From: Bacillota bacterium
GTDB lineage: Bacteria; Bacillota; Desulfotomaculia; Desulfotomaculales; Desulfallaceae
Length of the DNA stretch: 64,000 nt
Direction of reading: 5' to 3'
Assembly: GCA_023439185.1 (NCBI GenBank)
Contig: JAEXOR010000023.1
Coordinates: forward strand, 1 to 64,000
A program made the position numbers and the translations under genes. Shown here in pieces: positions 50,870 to 58,277 of this stretch; position 1 is the first letter of the stretch; every line of letters starts with the position of its first letter. The notes under the pieces are model-generated. The model was not told the DNA's origin. It ran no database searches and saw only the letters and a list, made by a program, of their open reading frames with translations.

Positions 50870-51070
50870 ATGCCCAACTATGATTTCCGCTGTGCTGAAT
50901 GCGGGAATAAGTTCACGGTAATGGTTAGTATCAATGACAAGGAAAAACTGACCTGCCCCGCCTGCAGCAGCAAAAAAATTGAACAACTGTTTACAGGCTG
51001 TCAGGTACGCACCTCCGGACGCGGATGCGATACTCCGCCGCCCGGCTTTGGACCCCCGGGCGGCGGCTGA
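50870..51070 (+). CDS. FmdB-family zinc-ribbon protein
   Basis: The 66-residue protein has the FmdB regulatory-protein pattern 'PNYDFRCAECGNKF' and 'LTCPACSSKKIEQLF' (two CxxC pairs holding zinc) and a Gly/Pro-rich tail. Family members were named from the formylmethanofuran dehydrogenase region but are widespread and of unclear role. ATG 50870 lies 6 bases after GAGGTGA. It ends shortly before a terminator. Confidence 0.85.
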   Translation: MPNYDFRCAECGNKFTVMVSINDKEKLTCPACSSKKIEQLFTGCQVRTSGRGCDTPPPGFGPPGGG

Positions 51071-51103
51071 GGCATATAGCAAACCGGCCGTGCGCCGGCA
51101 GTA

Positions 51104-51130
51104 AGGGTCAGGCTGTAAAAGCCTGACCCT
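51104..51130. terminator. Hairpin between fmdB-like gene and the minus-strand glutaredoxin
   Basis: AGGGTCAGGC and GCCTGACCCT make a 10-bp stem with a 7-base loop, in the gap between convergent genes. The arm shares the core GGGTCAGGC with the long inverted repeat at 12804. Confidence 0.7.
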
Positions 51131-51146
51131 GCGCGTTAAGAAACAC

Positions 51147-51377
51147 TCAATGAAACATTTTTTCTAGTTTTTCCCGATCGAAACCAACCACAAATTCATT
51201 TTCCGTGGCTACAATCGGCACTGCCATTTTACCGGTGCGGGAAACCATTTCGTTGCGCGCCGCGGCGTCTTCCGCCACGTTAATTTCCTGGTATTGTACG
51301 CCTTTCCGGGAAAGAAACTCTTTCACCGTGCGACAGTGCGGTCATGTCGGCGTGGTGTAAAGCTTGACTTGCTCCAT
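51147..51377 (-). CDS. Selenocysteine-containing glutaredoxin-like protein (in-frame TGA at 51342-51344)
   Basis: From ATG 51377, with AAGGGGGC about 9 bases before it, the frame reads MEQVKLYTTPT-[TGA]-PHCRTVKEFLSRKG and continues without another stop for 76 residues. The TGA stands exactly where glutaredoxin/NrdH-type proteins have the first Cys of C-P-x-C, giving U-P-H-C. The rest of the fold is intact: the cis-Pro string 'MAVPIV' and the GSH-site region 'VVGFDREKLEKMF'. A SECIS-like hairpin with bulged U and GU loop lies 14-35 bases after the TGA. Read-through as selenocysteine is therefore more likely than a pseudogene. Expected role: thiol-disulfide or selenol-based reduction. Confidence 0.82.
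51307..51328 (-). promoter_or_regulatory. Candidate bacterial SECIS element
   Basis: On the minus strand CGG-U-GAAAG / CUUUC-CCG forms an 8-bp stem with a single bulged U and the five-base loop AGUUU. The loop begins 23 bases after the UGA. Bacterial SECIS elements need an upper stem with bulged U and a small loop with G in its first two positions, 16-37 bases from the UGA. All of these are met. Confidence 0.7.
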
Positions 51378-51422
51378 TTATAAACGCCCCCTTTTTTATT
51401 TTTTATTCTGCCCCTCCGGGCA

Positions 51423-51448
51423 GCGAAGCATTCAAGCGAAGCATTCAA
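51423..51448. repeat. Perfect tandem 13-bp duplication
   Basis: GCGAAGCATTCAA occurs twice without a gap, in the divergent space between the glutaredoxin gene (minus) and mobA (plus). Confidence 0.75.
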
Positions 51449-51481
51449 TAGGCCGAATCAGCGGACTGGAGTGTGGCATAA

Positions 51482-52099
51482 TTGTACTGCAATGAAAAAG
51501 TGTCCGGCATTATACTGGCGGGCGGGAAAAACACCCGTATGGGCAAGGAAAAGGCCTTTTTAAAAATAGGCGGCCGAACGATTATTGAAATCATAACCAC
51601 CGCTTTAAAACCCTTAACCGGCGAAATAATAATCATATCCAATAAACCTGATCTTTATGCCGGATATGGAGTCCGGGTAGTGCGGGATGTAATCCCCGGT
51701 CAGGGTCCGTTGAGCGGTATTCATGCCGGGCTGCTGCAGGCGTCCAATCAAGCGGCGCTGGTAACCGCCTGCGACACGCCCTTTGTCAGTACCCGGCTGG
51801 CGCGGCTTTTAATCGATCATTCGCCGGCTTACGACATTGTGGTGCCCAGATACCGCGGGGTGGTGGAACCGCTTTTTGCGCTTTATAAAAAAAGCTGCCT
51901 GGATTTTTTTGAAATGAGCCTGAATAAGGGCCACAATAAAATTGCCCGGGTTATAGAAAGCATGATTTTAGAAGGAATAAAGGTAAAAAAACTGGAAGAA
52001 GAGGACTTGAAAGCTGCCGGGACGAATTGGGAAAAAGTTTTTTTCAACGTCAACACCCCCGACGATTTGATCCGGGCTCAAAACATGGCCGGCAATTGA
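51482..52099 (+). CDS. mobA: Molybdenum cofactor guanylyltransferase
   Basis: The 205-residue nucleotidyltransferase has 'VSGIILAGGKNTRMGKEKAF', the Mg-binding 'ACDTPFVS' and 'VVEPLFALYKK', the MobA pattern. It adds GMP to molybdopterin, producing the dinucleotide used by formate dehydrogenases and related Mo/W enzymes. TTG start, 8 bases after CTGGAGTG. It lies next to the probable selenoprotein gene; selenocysteine-containing formate dehydrogenases would need both cofactors, but no such enzyme is in the window. Confidence 0.88.
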   Translation: MYCNEKVSGIILAGGKNTRMGKEKAFLKIGGRTIIEIITTALKPLTGEIIIISNKPDLYAGYGVRVVRDVIPGQGPLSGIHAGLLQASNQAALVTACDTPFVSTRLARLLIDHSPAYDIVVPRYRGVVEPLFALYKKSCLDFFEMSLNKGHNKIARVIESMILEGIKVKKLEEEDLKAAGTNWEKVFFNVNTPDDLIRAQNMAGN

Positions 52100-52122
52100 G
52101 CAAATTAAGGGAGCCAAAAATA

Positions 52123-52668
52123 TTGCGTATCCTGTATCCCAACATGTATGTCCCTTCGGTGACGGAAATTAACGCTGATGAATTGACCGCCCGGGGCATC
52201 CGCAACCTGCTGCTTGACCTGGATAATACCATTGTCCGCCGGGACCGGAACAAATTCCCTCCGGAGGTGGAACAGTGGCTGCGGGAACTCCGGCAAAGCG
52301 GTTTCAACCTGTGTATCGTATCCAATAACGGTAATGTCCGGGTGAACAACCTGGCTGGACCGCTTCAGATACCCTGCGTGGTCAGGGCGGTTAAGCCGCT
52401 GCGCAGGGCTTTCCGGCTCGGTATGCGTCGGTTGAACGCCGGCGTCGCCGATACCGCCGTGGTGGGGGATCAGATTTTCACCGACATTCTGGGCGGCAAC
52501 ATGATGGGCCTGTTTACCATCCTGGTGGTGCCCATGCCGGGCGGCGAGTTCTGGGGCACCCGGATGATCAGCAGGCGGCTGGAAAAACTGGTGTTGCGCC
52601 GGGTAGACCGCCTGGTATCGCATGAGGACGGGCAGTATCACGTCGGTGAACCCTGGAGGATTAAATGA
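52123..52668 (+). CDS. yqeG: YqeG-family HAD phosphatase
   Basis: The 181-residue protein begins 'MRILYPNMYVPSVTEI' from TTG 52123 and has the HAD nucleophile motif 'LLLDLDNTIV', motif 2 'CIVSNNG' and 'VVGDQIFTDILGG'. In Firmicutes yqeG commonly precedes aroE. AAGGGAG stands 9 bases before the TTG; the frame is open upstream into mobA without a site. The ATG of aroE overlaps its stop. Confidence 0.9.
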   Translation: MRILYPNMYVPSVTEINADELTARGIRNLLLDLDNTIVRRDRNKFPPEVEQWLRELRQSGFNLCIVSNNGNVRVNNLAGPLQIPCVVRAVKPLRRAFRLGMRRLNAGVADTAVVGDQIFTDILGGNMMGLFTILVVPMPGGEFWGTRMISRRLEKLVLRRVDRLVSHEDGQYHVGEPWRIK

Positions 52669-53537
52669 CCGGCATCAATGGAAAAACCATGGTTTACGGT
52701 ATTATCGGCCGGCCGGTGGAACACAGCTTTTCACCGGCCATGCAAAACGCCGCCTTTCAGGCAACCGGTCTGAACAGCGTTTATGTGCCCTTTTCACCGG
52801 ACCCCGGACATATTGAGGCCGCGGTGGACGGCATCAGGGCGCTGGGCCTGACGGGAGTCAATGTCACGGTACCGTATAAGGAAGCGGTAATGCCTTACCT
52901 GGACGATTTAACCACGGAGGCGGTGCTTTGCGGCGCGGTAAACACCATCATCAACTGGCAGGGCAGGCTGACCGGACACAATACCGACGGCGCCGGTTTT
53001 ATCAACGATCTGCGCGGTACTTTCGGTTTTGAACCGTCCCGGGGCGCGGCCCTGCTGTTGGGCGCCGGCGGTTCGGCCCGGGCGGTGGCGGTGTCGCTGG
53101 CCGGCGCGGGCTGCCGGGAACTGGCCCTGGTTAACCGCGACCGGGAGCGGGCGCGCAAACTGGCCGCGGGCGTAACCTCGGCCACCGGTGTACCGGTACG
53201 TGTATTCCCCTGGGAAAACAGTGATCAGGATTTTTCCGGCTTCGCCCGCCGGGCCGTTTTGCTGGTTAACTGCACCCCGGTGGGCATGTCCGGCAAGCCC
53301 GACGGCGCGTTTCCCCTGCCGGACGACCTGCCCGGGCCGGGGCAGTTGGCCTACGACCTGGTCTATAATCCGTCCCGTACCCCTTTTATGCTGCAGGCTG
53401 AAAAAAACGGCGCCAAATCCGCCAACGGACTGGGCATGCTGCTGCACCAGGGGGCATTGGCCTTTACGGCCTGGACGGGCCTTGAGGCGCCCCTGGAAAC
53501 CATGCGCCGGGTATTGCTGGAACAGGCCTGCGGATAG
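52665..53537 (+). CDS. aroE: Shikimate dehydrogenase
   Basis: The 290-residue enzyme has the substrate domain ('HSFSPAMQNAAF', 'GVNVTVPYKEAV' with the catalytic Lys, 'GHNTDGAGF' with the catalytic Asp) and the NADP domain ('LLGAGGSARAVAVSLA', 'NRDRERA'). It reduces 3-dehydroshikimate with NADPH. The ATG overlaps the yqeG stop (ATGA). It opens the aroE-aroC-aroK-aroB set. Confidence 0.94.
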   Translation: MTGINGKTMVYGIIGRPVEHSFSPAMQNAAFQATGLNSVYVPFSPDPGHIEAAVDGIRALGLTGVNVTVPYKEAVMPYLDDLTTEAVLCGAVNTIINWQGRLTGHNTDGAGFINDLRGTFGFEPSRGAALLLGAGGSARAVAVSLAGAGCRELALVNRDRERARKLAAGVTSATGVPVRVFPWENSDQDFSGFARRAVLLVNCTPVGMSGKPDGAFPLPDDLPGPGQLAYDLVYNPSRTPFMLQAEKNGAKSANGLGMLLHQGALAFTAWTGLEAPLETMRRVLLEQACG

Positions 53538-53573
53538 AATTTAATAGTTTGACCCCAAGGAGGAGAAAAAATT

Positions 53574-54746
53574 TTGCTGCGCTACCTGACGGCCGGTGAA
53601 TCCCACGGCCCTTCACTTACCGCCGTGCTGGACGGCGTTCCCGCCGGGCTGCCCCTGACGGCGGAATACATAGACCGGCAGCTGGCCCGCCGCCAGGGAG
53701 GCTACGGACGGGGCGGCCGGATGAAAATAGAACAGGACCGGGCGCACATCACTTCCGGAGTGCGGGGCGGTCTCACCATGGGCAACCCGATAACCCTGAC
53801 GGTGGAAAACAAGGACTGGGCCAACTGGAACCGGATTATGGACCCGGGCACGGGCGCCGCCGTAGACGAGCGGGTGGTCACCAGGCCCAGGCCCGGCCAT
53901 GCCGATCTGACCGGCGCTTTTAAATACCGTCACCGGGACATGCGCAACGTGCTGGAACGCTCCAGCGCCCGGGAAACCGCGGCGCGAGTGGCGGCAGGCA
54001 CGGTTGGCCGCCGTCTGCTTGAAGAGTTGGACGTATCGATTACCGGTTACGTGGTGCAAATCGGCCCGGTTAAAGCCGGTCCTTTCACTGTGGCGGAGCA
54101 AACAAATTATGAAGAACTGGCCCGGGCCGCAGAACTATCGGAGGTTTACTGCCCGGACCCGGTCGCCACGGAAGCAATGAAAGCTGAAATAGACCAGGCC
54201 CGGGCGGAGGGCGACTCACTGGGCGGAGTATTTGAAATCGCGGTTCGGGGCTTGCCCCCGGGACTGGGCAGCTACGTCCAGCGGGACCGCACCCTGGATG
54301 GGCGTTTGGCCGGGGCGCTGATGAGCATCCAGGCCATCAAAGGCGTAGAAGTGGGCGCCGGGTTTGCCGCGGCGTCCACCCGGGGCTCGGCGCTGCACGA
54401 TGAAATTTTTTATGATCCAAATCAAGGATTCCACAGGGGAACAAACAACGCCGGCGGCATCGAGGGCGGTATGTCCAACGGGGAAGCCCTGGTGCTGCGG
54501 GCAGCCATGAAACCCATCCCCACCCTCTACAAACCCCTGCGCAGCGTTGATCTGCACAGCAAAGAGCAGTTCGAAGCCTCGGTGGAACGCTCCGACGTCT
54601 GCGCGGTTCCCGCCGCCTGTGTGGTGGGCGAGGCGGTAACGGCCTGGATGCTGGCGGAAGTGCTGCTGGAGAAGCTGGGCGGCGATAATATGGACGAAAT
54701 TCGTGTCCGGCTGGACCAATACCGCGAGTCCGTGAGAGGTTTTTGA
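53574..54746 (+). CDS. aroC: Chorismate synthase
   Basis: The 390-residue enzyme starts 'LRYLTAGESHGPSLTAV' and has 'YGRGGRMKIEQD', 'FKYRHRDMRNVLERSSARE' and 'GIEGGMSNGE'-type strings that bind FMN and EPSP. It forms chorismate from 5-enolpyruvylshikimate 3-phosphate with reduced FMN. TTG start after AAGGAGGAG. Its stop overlaps aroK as TGATG. Confidence 0.95.
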   Translation: MLRYLTAGESHGPSLTAVLDGVPAGLPLTAEYIDRQLARRQGGYGRGGRMKIEQDRAHITSGVRGGLTMGNPITLTVENKDWANWNRIMDPGTGAAVDERVVTRPRPGHADLTGAFKYRHRDMRNVLERSSARETAARVAAGTVGRRLLEELDVSITGYVVQIGPVKAGPFTVAEQTNYEELARAAELSEVYCPDPVATEAMKAEIDQARAEGDSLGGVFEIAVRGLPPGLGSYVQRDRTLDGRLAGALMSIQAIKGVEVGAGFAAASTRGSALHDEIFYDPNQGFHRGTNNAGGIEGGMSNGEALVLRAAMKPIPTLYKPLRSVDLHSKEQFEASVERSDVCAVPAACVVGEAVTAWMLAEVLLEKLGGDNMDEIRVRLDQYRESVRGF

Positions 54747-55264
54747 TGAAAAAGAATATCGTACTGGTGGGATTCATGGGCACGGGTAAGTCGACGCTGG
54801 GGCGCGCCCTGGCCCGAAGACTGAGTTACCGGTTTATCGACACCGATCTGGCCATTGAGAAAATCACCGGTCTGACGGTACAGATGATCTTTCGCCGCCA
54901 CGGGATAATCAGGTTCCGGTCCGAGGAAACCCTACTGGCCAAAAGGTTGCTGGGCAAATCAGGCCTGGTGATCTCAACCGGGGGCGGAATGCTGCTGAAC
55001 AAAGAAAACGTCGACCTGTTGAGCCAAAACGGCGTGCTCATCGGGCTGCGGACCGATCCCGAGATCATCGTCAAACGGGTGCAGCGCAAGAAGCACCGCC
55101 CGCTGCTTAAAAAAACCAACGTAAGAGAAACCGTACATAAATTGCTGCGGGAACGGGAAGGCATCTACGACGTGGCGGAATTCACCGTTGATACCGGCCT
55201 GCTCTCCTTCGAAGCGTCACTGAATGAAATAATCAATTACCTTAAGGGAAAGGGCTACCTGTGA
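54746..55264 (+). CDS. aroK: Shikimate kinase
   Basis: The 172-residue kinase has Walker A 'GFMGTGKSTLGRAL', the shikimate Asp in 'FIDTDLAIEK', 'RFRSEE', the 'STGGGML' loop and the LID Arg region 'KKHRPLL'. It phosphorylates shikimate with ATP. ATG overlaps the aroC stop; its own stop overlaps aroB. Confidence 0.93.
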   Translation: MKKNIVLVGFMGTGKSTLGRALARRLSYRFIDTDLAIEKITGLTVQMIFRRHGIIRFRSEETLLAKRLLGKSGLVISTGGGMLLNKENVDLLSQNGVLIGLRTDPEIIVKRVQRKKHRPLLKKTNVRETVHKLLREREGIYDVAEFTVDTGLLSFEASLNEIINYLKGKGYL

Positions 55265-56349
55265 TGAAAGAAGTACAGATAAGACTGGGCCGGCGCAGTT
55301 ACCCCATCTATATCGGCAGCGGTATTCTGGACCGGGCCGGGGAACTGATCGCCCGGCTGCCGGTGGAGAAAAAAGTGCTGCTGGTGACCAACCCGGTGGT
55401 GGGAAAACTGTACGGGGAAAAAACGGCCGGCAGCCTGTCCAGGGCGGGCTTTACGGTTTACCGGGCCGAAATACCCGACGGCGAACAATATAAAACACTG
55501 CCCAGCGCTGCGCAGCTCTATGACCGGGCCTTTGAAGCCGGTCTGGACCGCGGCTGCCCGCTGGTGGCGCTGGGCGGGGGCGTAACCGGCGACCTGGCCG
55601 GGTTTGTGGCCGCTACCTACATGCGTGGCGTACCCTTCATCCAGATCCCCACCACACTGCTGGCCCAGGTGGACAGCAGCGTGGGCGGCAAGGTGGCGGT
55701 GAACCATCCCCGGGGCAAGAACATTATCGGCGCCTTTTACCAGCCCGGATTGGTGCTGGCGGACACCGAAACCCTGTTGACGCTGGACCCGCGGGAAGTC
55801 CGTTCCGGTCTGGCCGAGGTGATCAAATACGGTATTATCATGGACGCCGGCTTCTTCGCCTGGCTGGAGGCAAACATCGCACAGGTGTTGCGACTGGAGC
55901 CCGGGGCGATGGGCCATATTATCGAACGCTCCTGCGTCAACAAGACCCGGGTTGTGGAAGAGGACGAGACCGAACAGGGAACCAGGGCTATTTTGAACCT
56001 GGGCCATACGGTGGGACACGCCATCGAGTCCCTGGCCGGATACGGGCGGTATACCCATGGTGAGGCCGTGGCGTCCGGTACTGCCATAGCAGTGCGGATG
56101 GCGGTTAGTATGGGGCTCCTGACCGCAGCGGAAGAGGAAAGGATTATCCGCCTGCTGGCCAGGGCCGGGCTGCCCGTCACCGTGCCTGCGGATCTGGCCG
56201 CCAGAGACATTATTGCCGCGATTTACGGAGACAAGAAAACCAGGGGCGGGGAAATAACCTTTATTCTCCCCACGGGAACAGGTCAGGCGACCATTAACCG
56301 CCACACCCCGGAAGACTCCATCGCCAGGGCTATCGAAGCCTCGCGGTAA
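55264..56349 (+). CDS. aroB: 3-Dehydroquinate synthase
   Basis: The 361-residue NAD-dependent enzyme has 'IPDGEQYKTL', 'LGGGVTGDLAGFVAATYMRG' (positions about 101-120), 'TTLLAQVDSSVGGKVAVN' and the metal ligands in 'NLGHTVGHAIE' and 'YTHGEAVASG'. It cyclises DAHP to 3-dehydroquinate. The ATG overlaps the aroK stop. Transcription probably continues into the pilus genes 20 bases downstream. Confidence 0.95.
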   Translation: MKEVQIRLGRRSYPIYIGSGILDRAGELIARLPVEKKVLLVTNPVVGKLYGEKTAGSLSRAGFTVYRAEIPDGEQYKTLPSAAQLYDRAFEAGLDRGCPLVALGGGVTGDLAGFVAATYMRGVPFIQIPTTLLAQVDSSVGGKVAVNHPRGKNIIGAFYQPGLVLADTETLLTLDPREVRSGLAEVIKYGIIMDAGFFAWLEANIAQVLRLEPGAMGHIIERSCVNKTRVVEEDETEQGTRAILNLGHTVGHAIESLAGYGRYTHGEAVASGTAIAVRMAVSMGLLTAAEEERIIRLLARAGLPVTVPADLAARDIIAAIYGDKKTRGGEITFILPTGTGQATINRHTPEDSIARAIEASR

Positions 56350-56368
56350 CCAACGGAGATGAATGTGC

Positions 56369-58057
56369 ATGTCCGTTATCAGTCTGAATAAACTGCTGGG
56401 TGAAAAGCTGATCGAACAGGGCATCATCACCAGGGAACAATTATGGGCAGCCATCAGAGTGCAGTCCAGGACCGGTGATCTGCTCGGCCAAGTGCTGGTT
56501 GAACTTGGCTATATCACTGAAGAAATTTTGTCCTCCGTCCTTGATCCGCCACGTTATTCCATTGCCGACCGCGACCCGGAAGCATTGCATCTGGTGCCCG
56601 AACACTTCATCAGGACTTTTAAAGTAATTCCCCTGCGCCAAGAAGAAAAAACCCTGTTTGTAGCTATGGCCAGCCCGTTTAACGTAGTGGCGCTGGATGA
56701 TTTACGTTTGCTTACCGGCCTGAATATCGAGCCGGTACCGGCGGAAAAAAACGAAATTGAAGCATTGATCCAAGAACAATACAGATTTCCGGAAAACGAA
56801 AAGTTCATTGCCAGCAGCAATGAAAACAGTTTTGATATCAACGCGGAAGAATCGATGCACCTGGAAGACGACAGCCCGGCCAATGAAGCTCCGGTTATCC
56901 GCCTGGTTAACTCGCTCTTCATCCAGGCCATAGAAGAGAACGCCAGTGACATTCATATTGAACCTTATGCCGGCGGTGTGCGCATTCGCTTCCGAATCGA
57001 CGGTTTCCTCAGGGGAATTATGCATTTGCCGCTTCATATCAAAGCCGCGGTGATATCCCGGATTAAAATAATCTCCGGTATGGATATCGCGGAAAAAAGA
57101 ATGCCCCAGGACGGACGGATCGATTTAAGGTTCAGCCGCAGGAATATCGACCTGCGAGTTTCCACTTTGCCGACGATATACGGTGAAAAGGTGGTTATCA
57201 GGATCCTTGATAAAACCCGGTTATCCAATTTCAGTCTGGACCAAATCGGATTTCTGGAGCCGAACCTGAATAAGTTTAAGCAGGCATTGCGCAGCAATTA
57301 CGGGCTGATCCTGCTGACCGGACCCACCGGAAGCGGTAAAACAACCACCCTGTACGCAGCCCTTGATTATTTAAACGATATTGAAAAGAATATCATCACC
57401 GTTGAAGAACCGGTTGAATATATGATTGAGGGTATCAGCCAGACCCAGGTAAACGTTAAAGCCGGTCTTACCTTCGCAACGGGGCTGCGGGCTATGCTGC
57501 GCCAGGACCCGGACATCATCATGGTGGGGGAAATCCGGGATCGGGAGACTGCTGAAATTGCCGTACGGGCGGCAATTACCGGGCATCTGGTACTTTCCAC
57601 CCTGCATACCAACGATGCCCCCGGAGCAATTACCAGACTGGTGGACATGGGGGTCGAATCTTTTTTATTGGCCTCATCACTGCTTTGTATAGTGGGCCAG
57701 CGCCTGGTGCGCCAAATTTGCCCGTATTGCCGGGAAGCCTTTCCATTGGAACCCGGTGCGCCTGAACGAAGTTTCATTGATGCCGGTCCCCACGAAAAAA
57801 TTGAGCTGCTGCGGGGCAAAGGCTGTATTAAGTGCAGCCAGGCCGGGTATCGTGGCAGAATGCCCATTCAGGAGATATTGGTTATGACTCCGGAAATGCG
57901 CAGCTTGATCACCGGTAACGTACCTACAGGTGTTTTGCGGCAAAAGGCGCTGGAGGACGGGATGATCACCATGAAGCATGACGGGATAGCCAAAGCCGGG
58001 AAAGGGCTGACTACCGTCAGGGAAGTAATGCGCGTCGCTTATTCCATGGACGAATAA
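56369..58057 (+). CDS. pilB: Type IV pilus assembly ATPase PilB (GspE family)
   Basis: The protein of about 562 residues has the N-terminal GspE domain ('LLGEKLIEQGIITREQLW'), a central 'ASDIHIEPYAGGVRIRFRID' (20 residues), Walker A 'LTGPTGSGKTTTLYA', Asp and His boxes ('QDPDIIMVGEIRDRETAE', 'HLVLSTLHTND') and a zinc tetracysteine ('CPYCREAF', 'CIKCSQAGY'). It powers pilus extension. ATG 56369 is 10 bases after GGAG; ATG 56363 is too close to it. No PilT retraction ATPase is in the window. Confidence 0.93.
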   Translation: MSVISLNKLLGEKLIEQGIITREQLWAAIRVQSRTGDLLGQVLVELGYITEEILSSVLDPPRYSIADRDPEALHLVPEHFIRTFKVIPLRQEEKTLFVAMASPFNVVALDDLRLLTGLNIEPVPAEKNEIEALIQEQYRFPENEKFIASSNENSFDINAEESMHLEDDSPANEAPVIRLVNSLFIQAIEENASDIHIEPYAGGVRIRFRIDGFLRGIMHLPLHIKAAVISRIKIISGMDIAEKRMPQDGRIDLRFSRRNIDLRVSTLPTIYGEKVVIRILDKTRLSNFSLDQIGFLEPNLNKFKQALRSNYGLILLTGPTGSGKTTTLYAALDYLNDIEKNIITVEEPVEYMIEGISQTQVNVKAGLTFATGLRAMLRQDPDIIMVGEIRDRETAEIAVRAAITGHLVLSTLHTNDAPGAITRLVDMGVESFLLASSLLCIVGQRLVRQICPYCREAFPLEPGAPERSFIDAGPHEKIELLRGKGCIKCSQAGYRGRMPIQEILVMTPEMRSLITGNVPTGVLRQKALEDGMITMKHDGIAKAGKGLTTVREVMRVAYSMDE

Positions 58058-58106
58058 AACATATGATTAGCCATTTTTTAATTTTTTGCTGAAATTTGCA
58101 AAAATA

Positions 58107-58135
58107 TTGACATATTTCATTAATCCTAATATAAT
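58107..58135 (+). promoter_or_regulatory. Consensus sigma-A promoter inside the pilus cluster
   Basis: TTGACA at 58107, 17-base spacer, TATAAT at 58130: both boxes perfect. It should start a transcript near 58142, giving a leader of about 135 bases before pilC. Confidence 0.82.
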
Positions 58136-58211
58136 TTGCCATACAAAGAGAAACTGACAGTTTAACAACTCCGTTATTTCGAGTTTATACATAACAACAT
58201 GATGCAGGCTT

Positions 58212-58256
58212 AAAGGGCAAACCCATCGAAAGGCGGTTAGGCTCTTTATTTTTTTG
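58212..58256 (+). promoter_or_regulatory. GEMM-like (c-di-GMP-I riboswitch) partial motif and T-run in the pilC leader
   Basis: AAAGGGCAAACC followed by CATCGAAAGGCGG matches the first half of the GEMM consensus (GGCAAACC, GAAA tetraloop stem). The diagnostic GACGCAAAGCC block that should follow is missing; instead TTAGGCTC and a seven-T run occur. It may be a truncated riboswitch or chance similarity. Confidence 0.3.
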
Positions 58257-58277
58257 TCTTTGGAAAGGCGGGTGATT

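Noticed and set aside
58212..58256. Complete GEMM-I riboswitch
   Set aside because: The GACGCAAAGCC block and the second stem are absent, so only a partial or degenerate motif is claimed.
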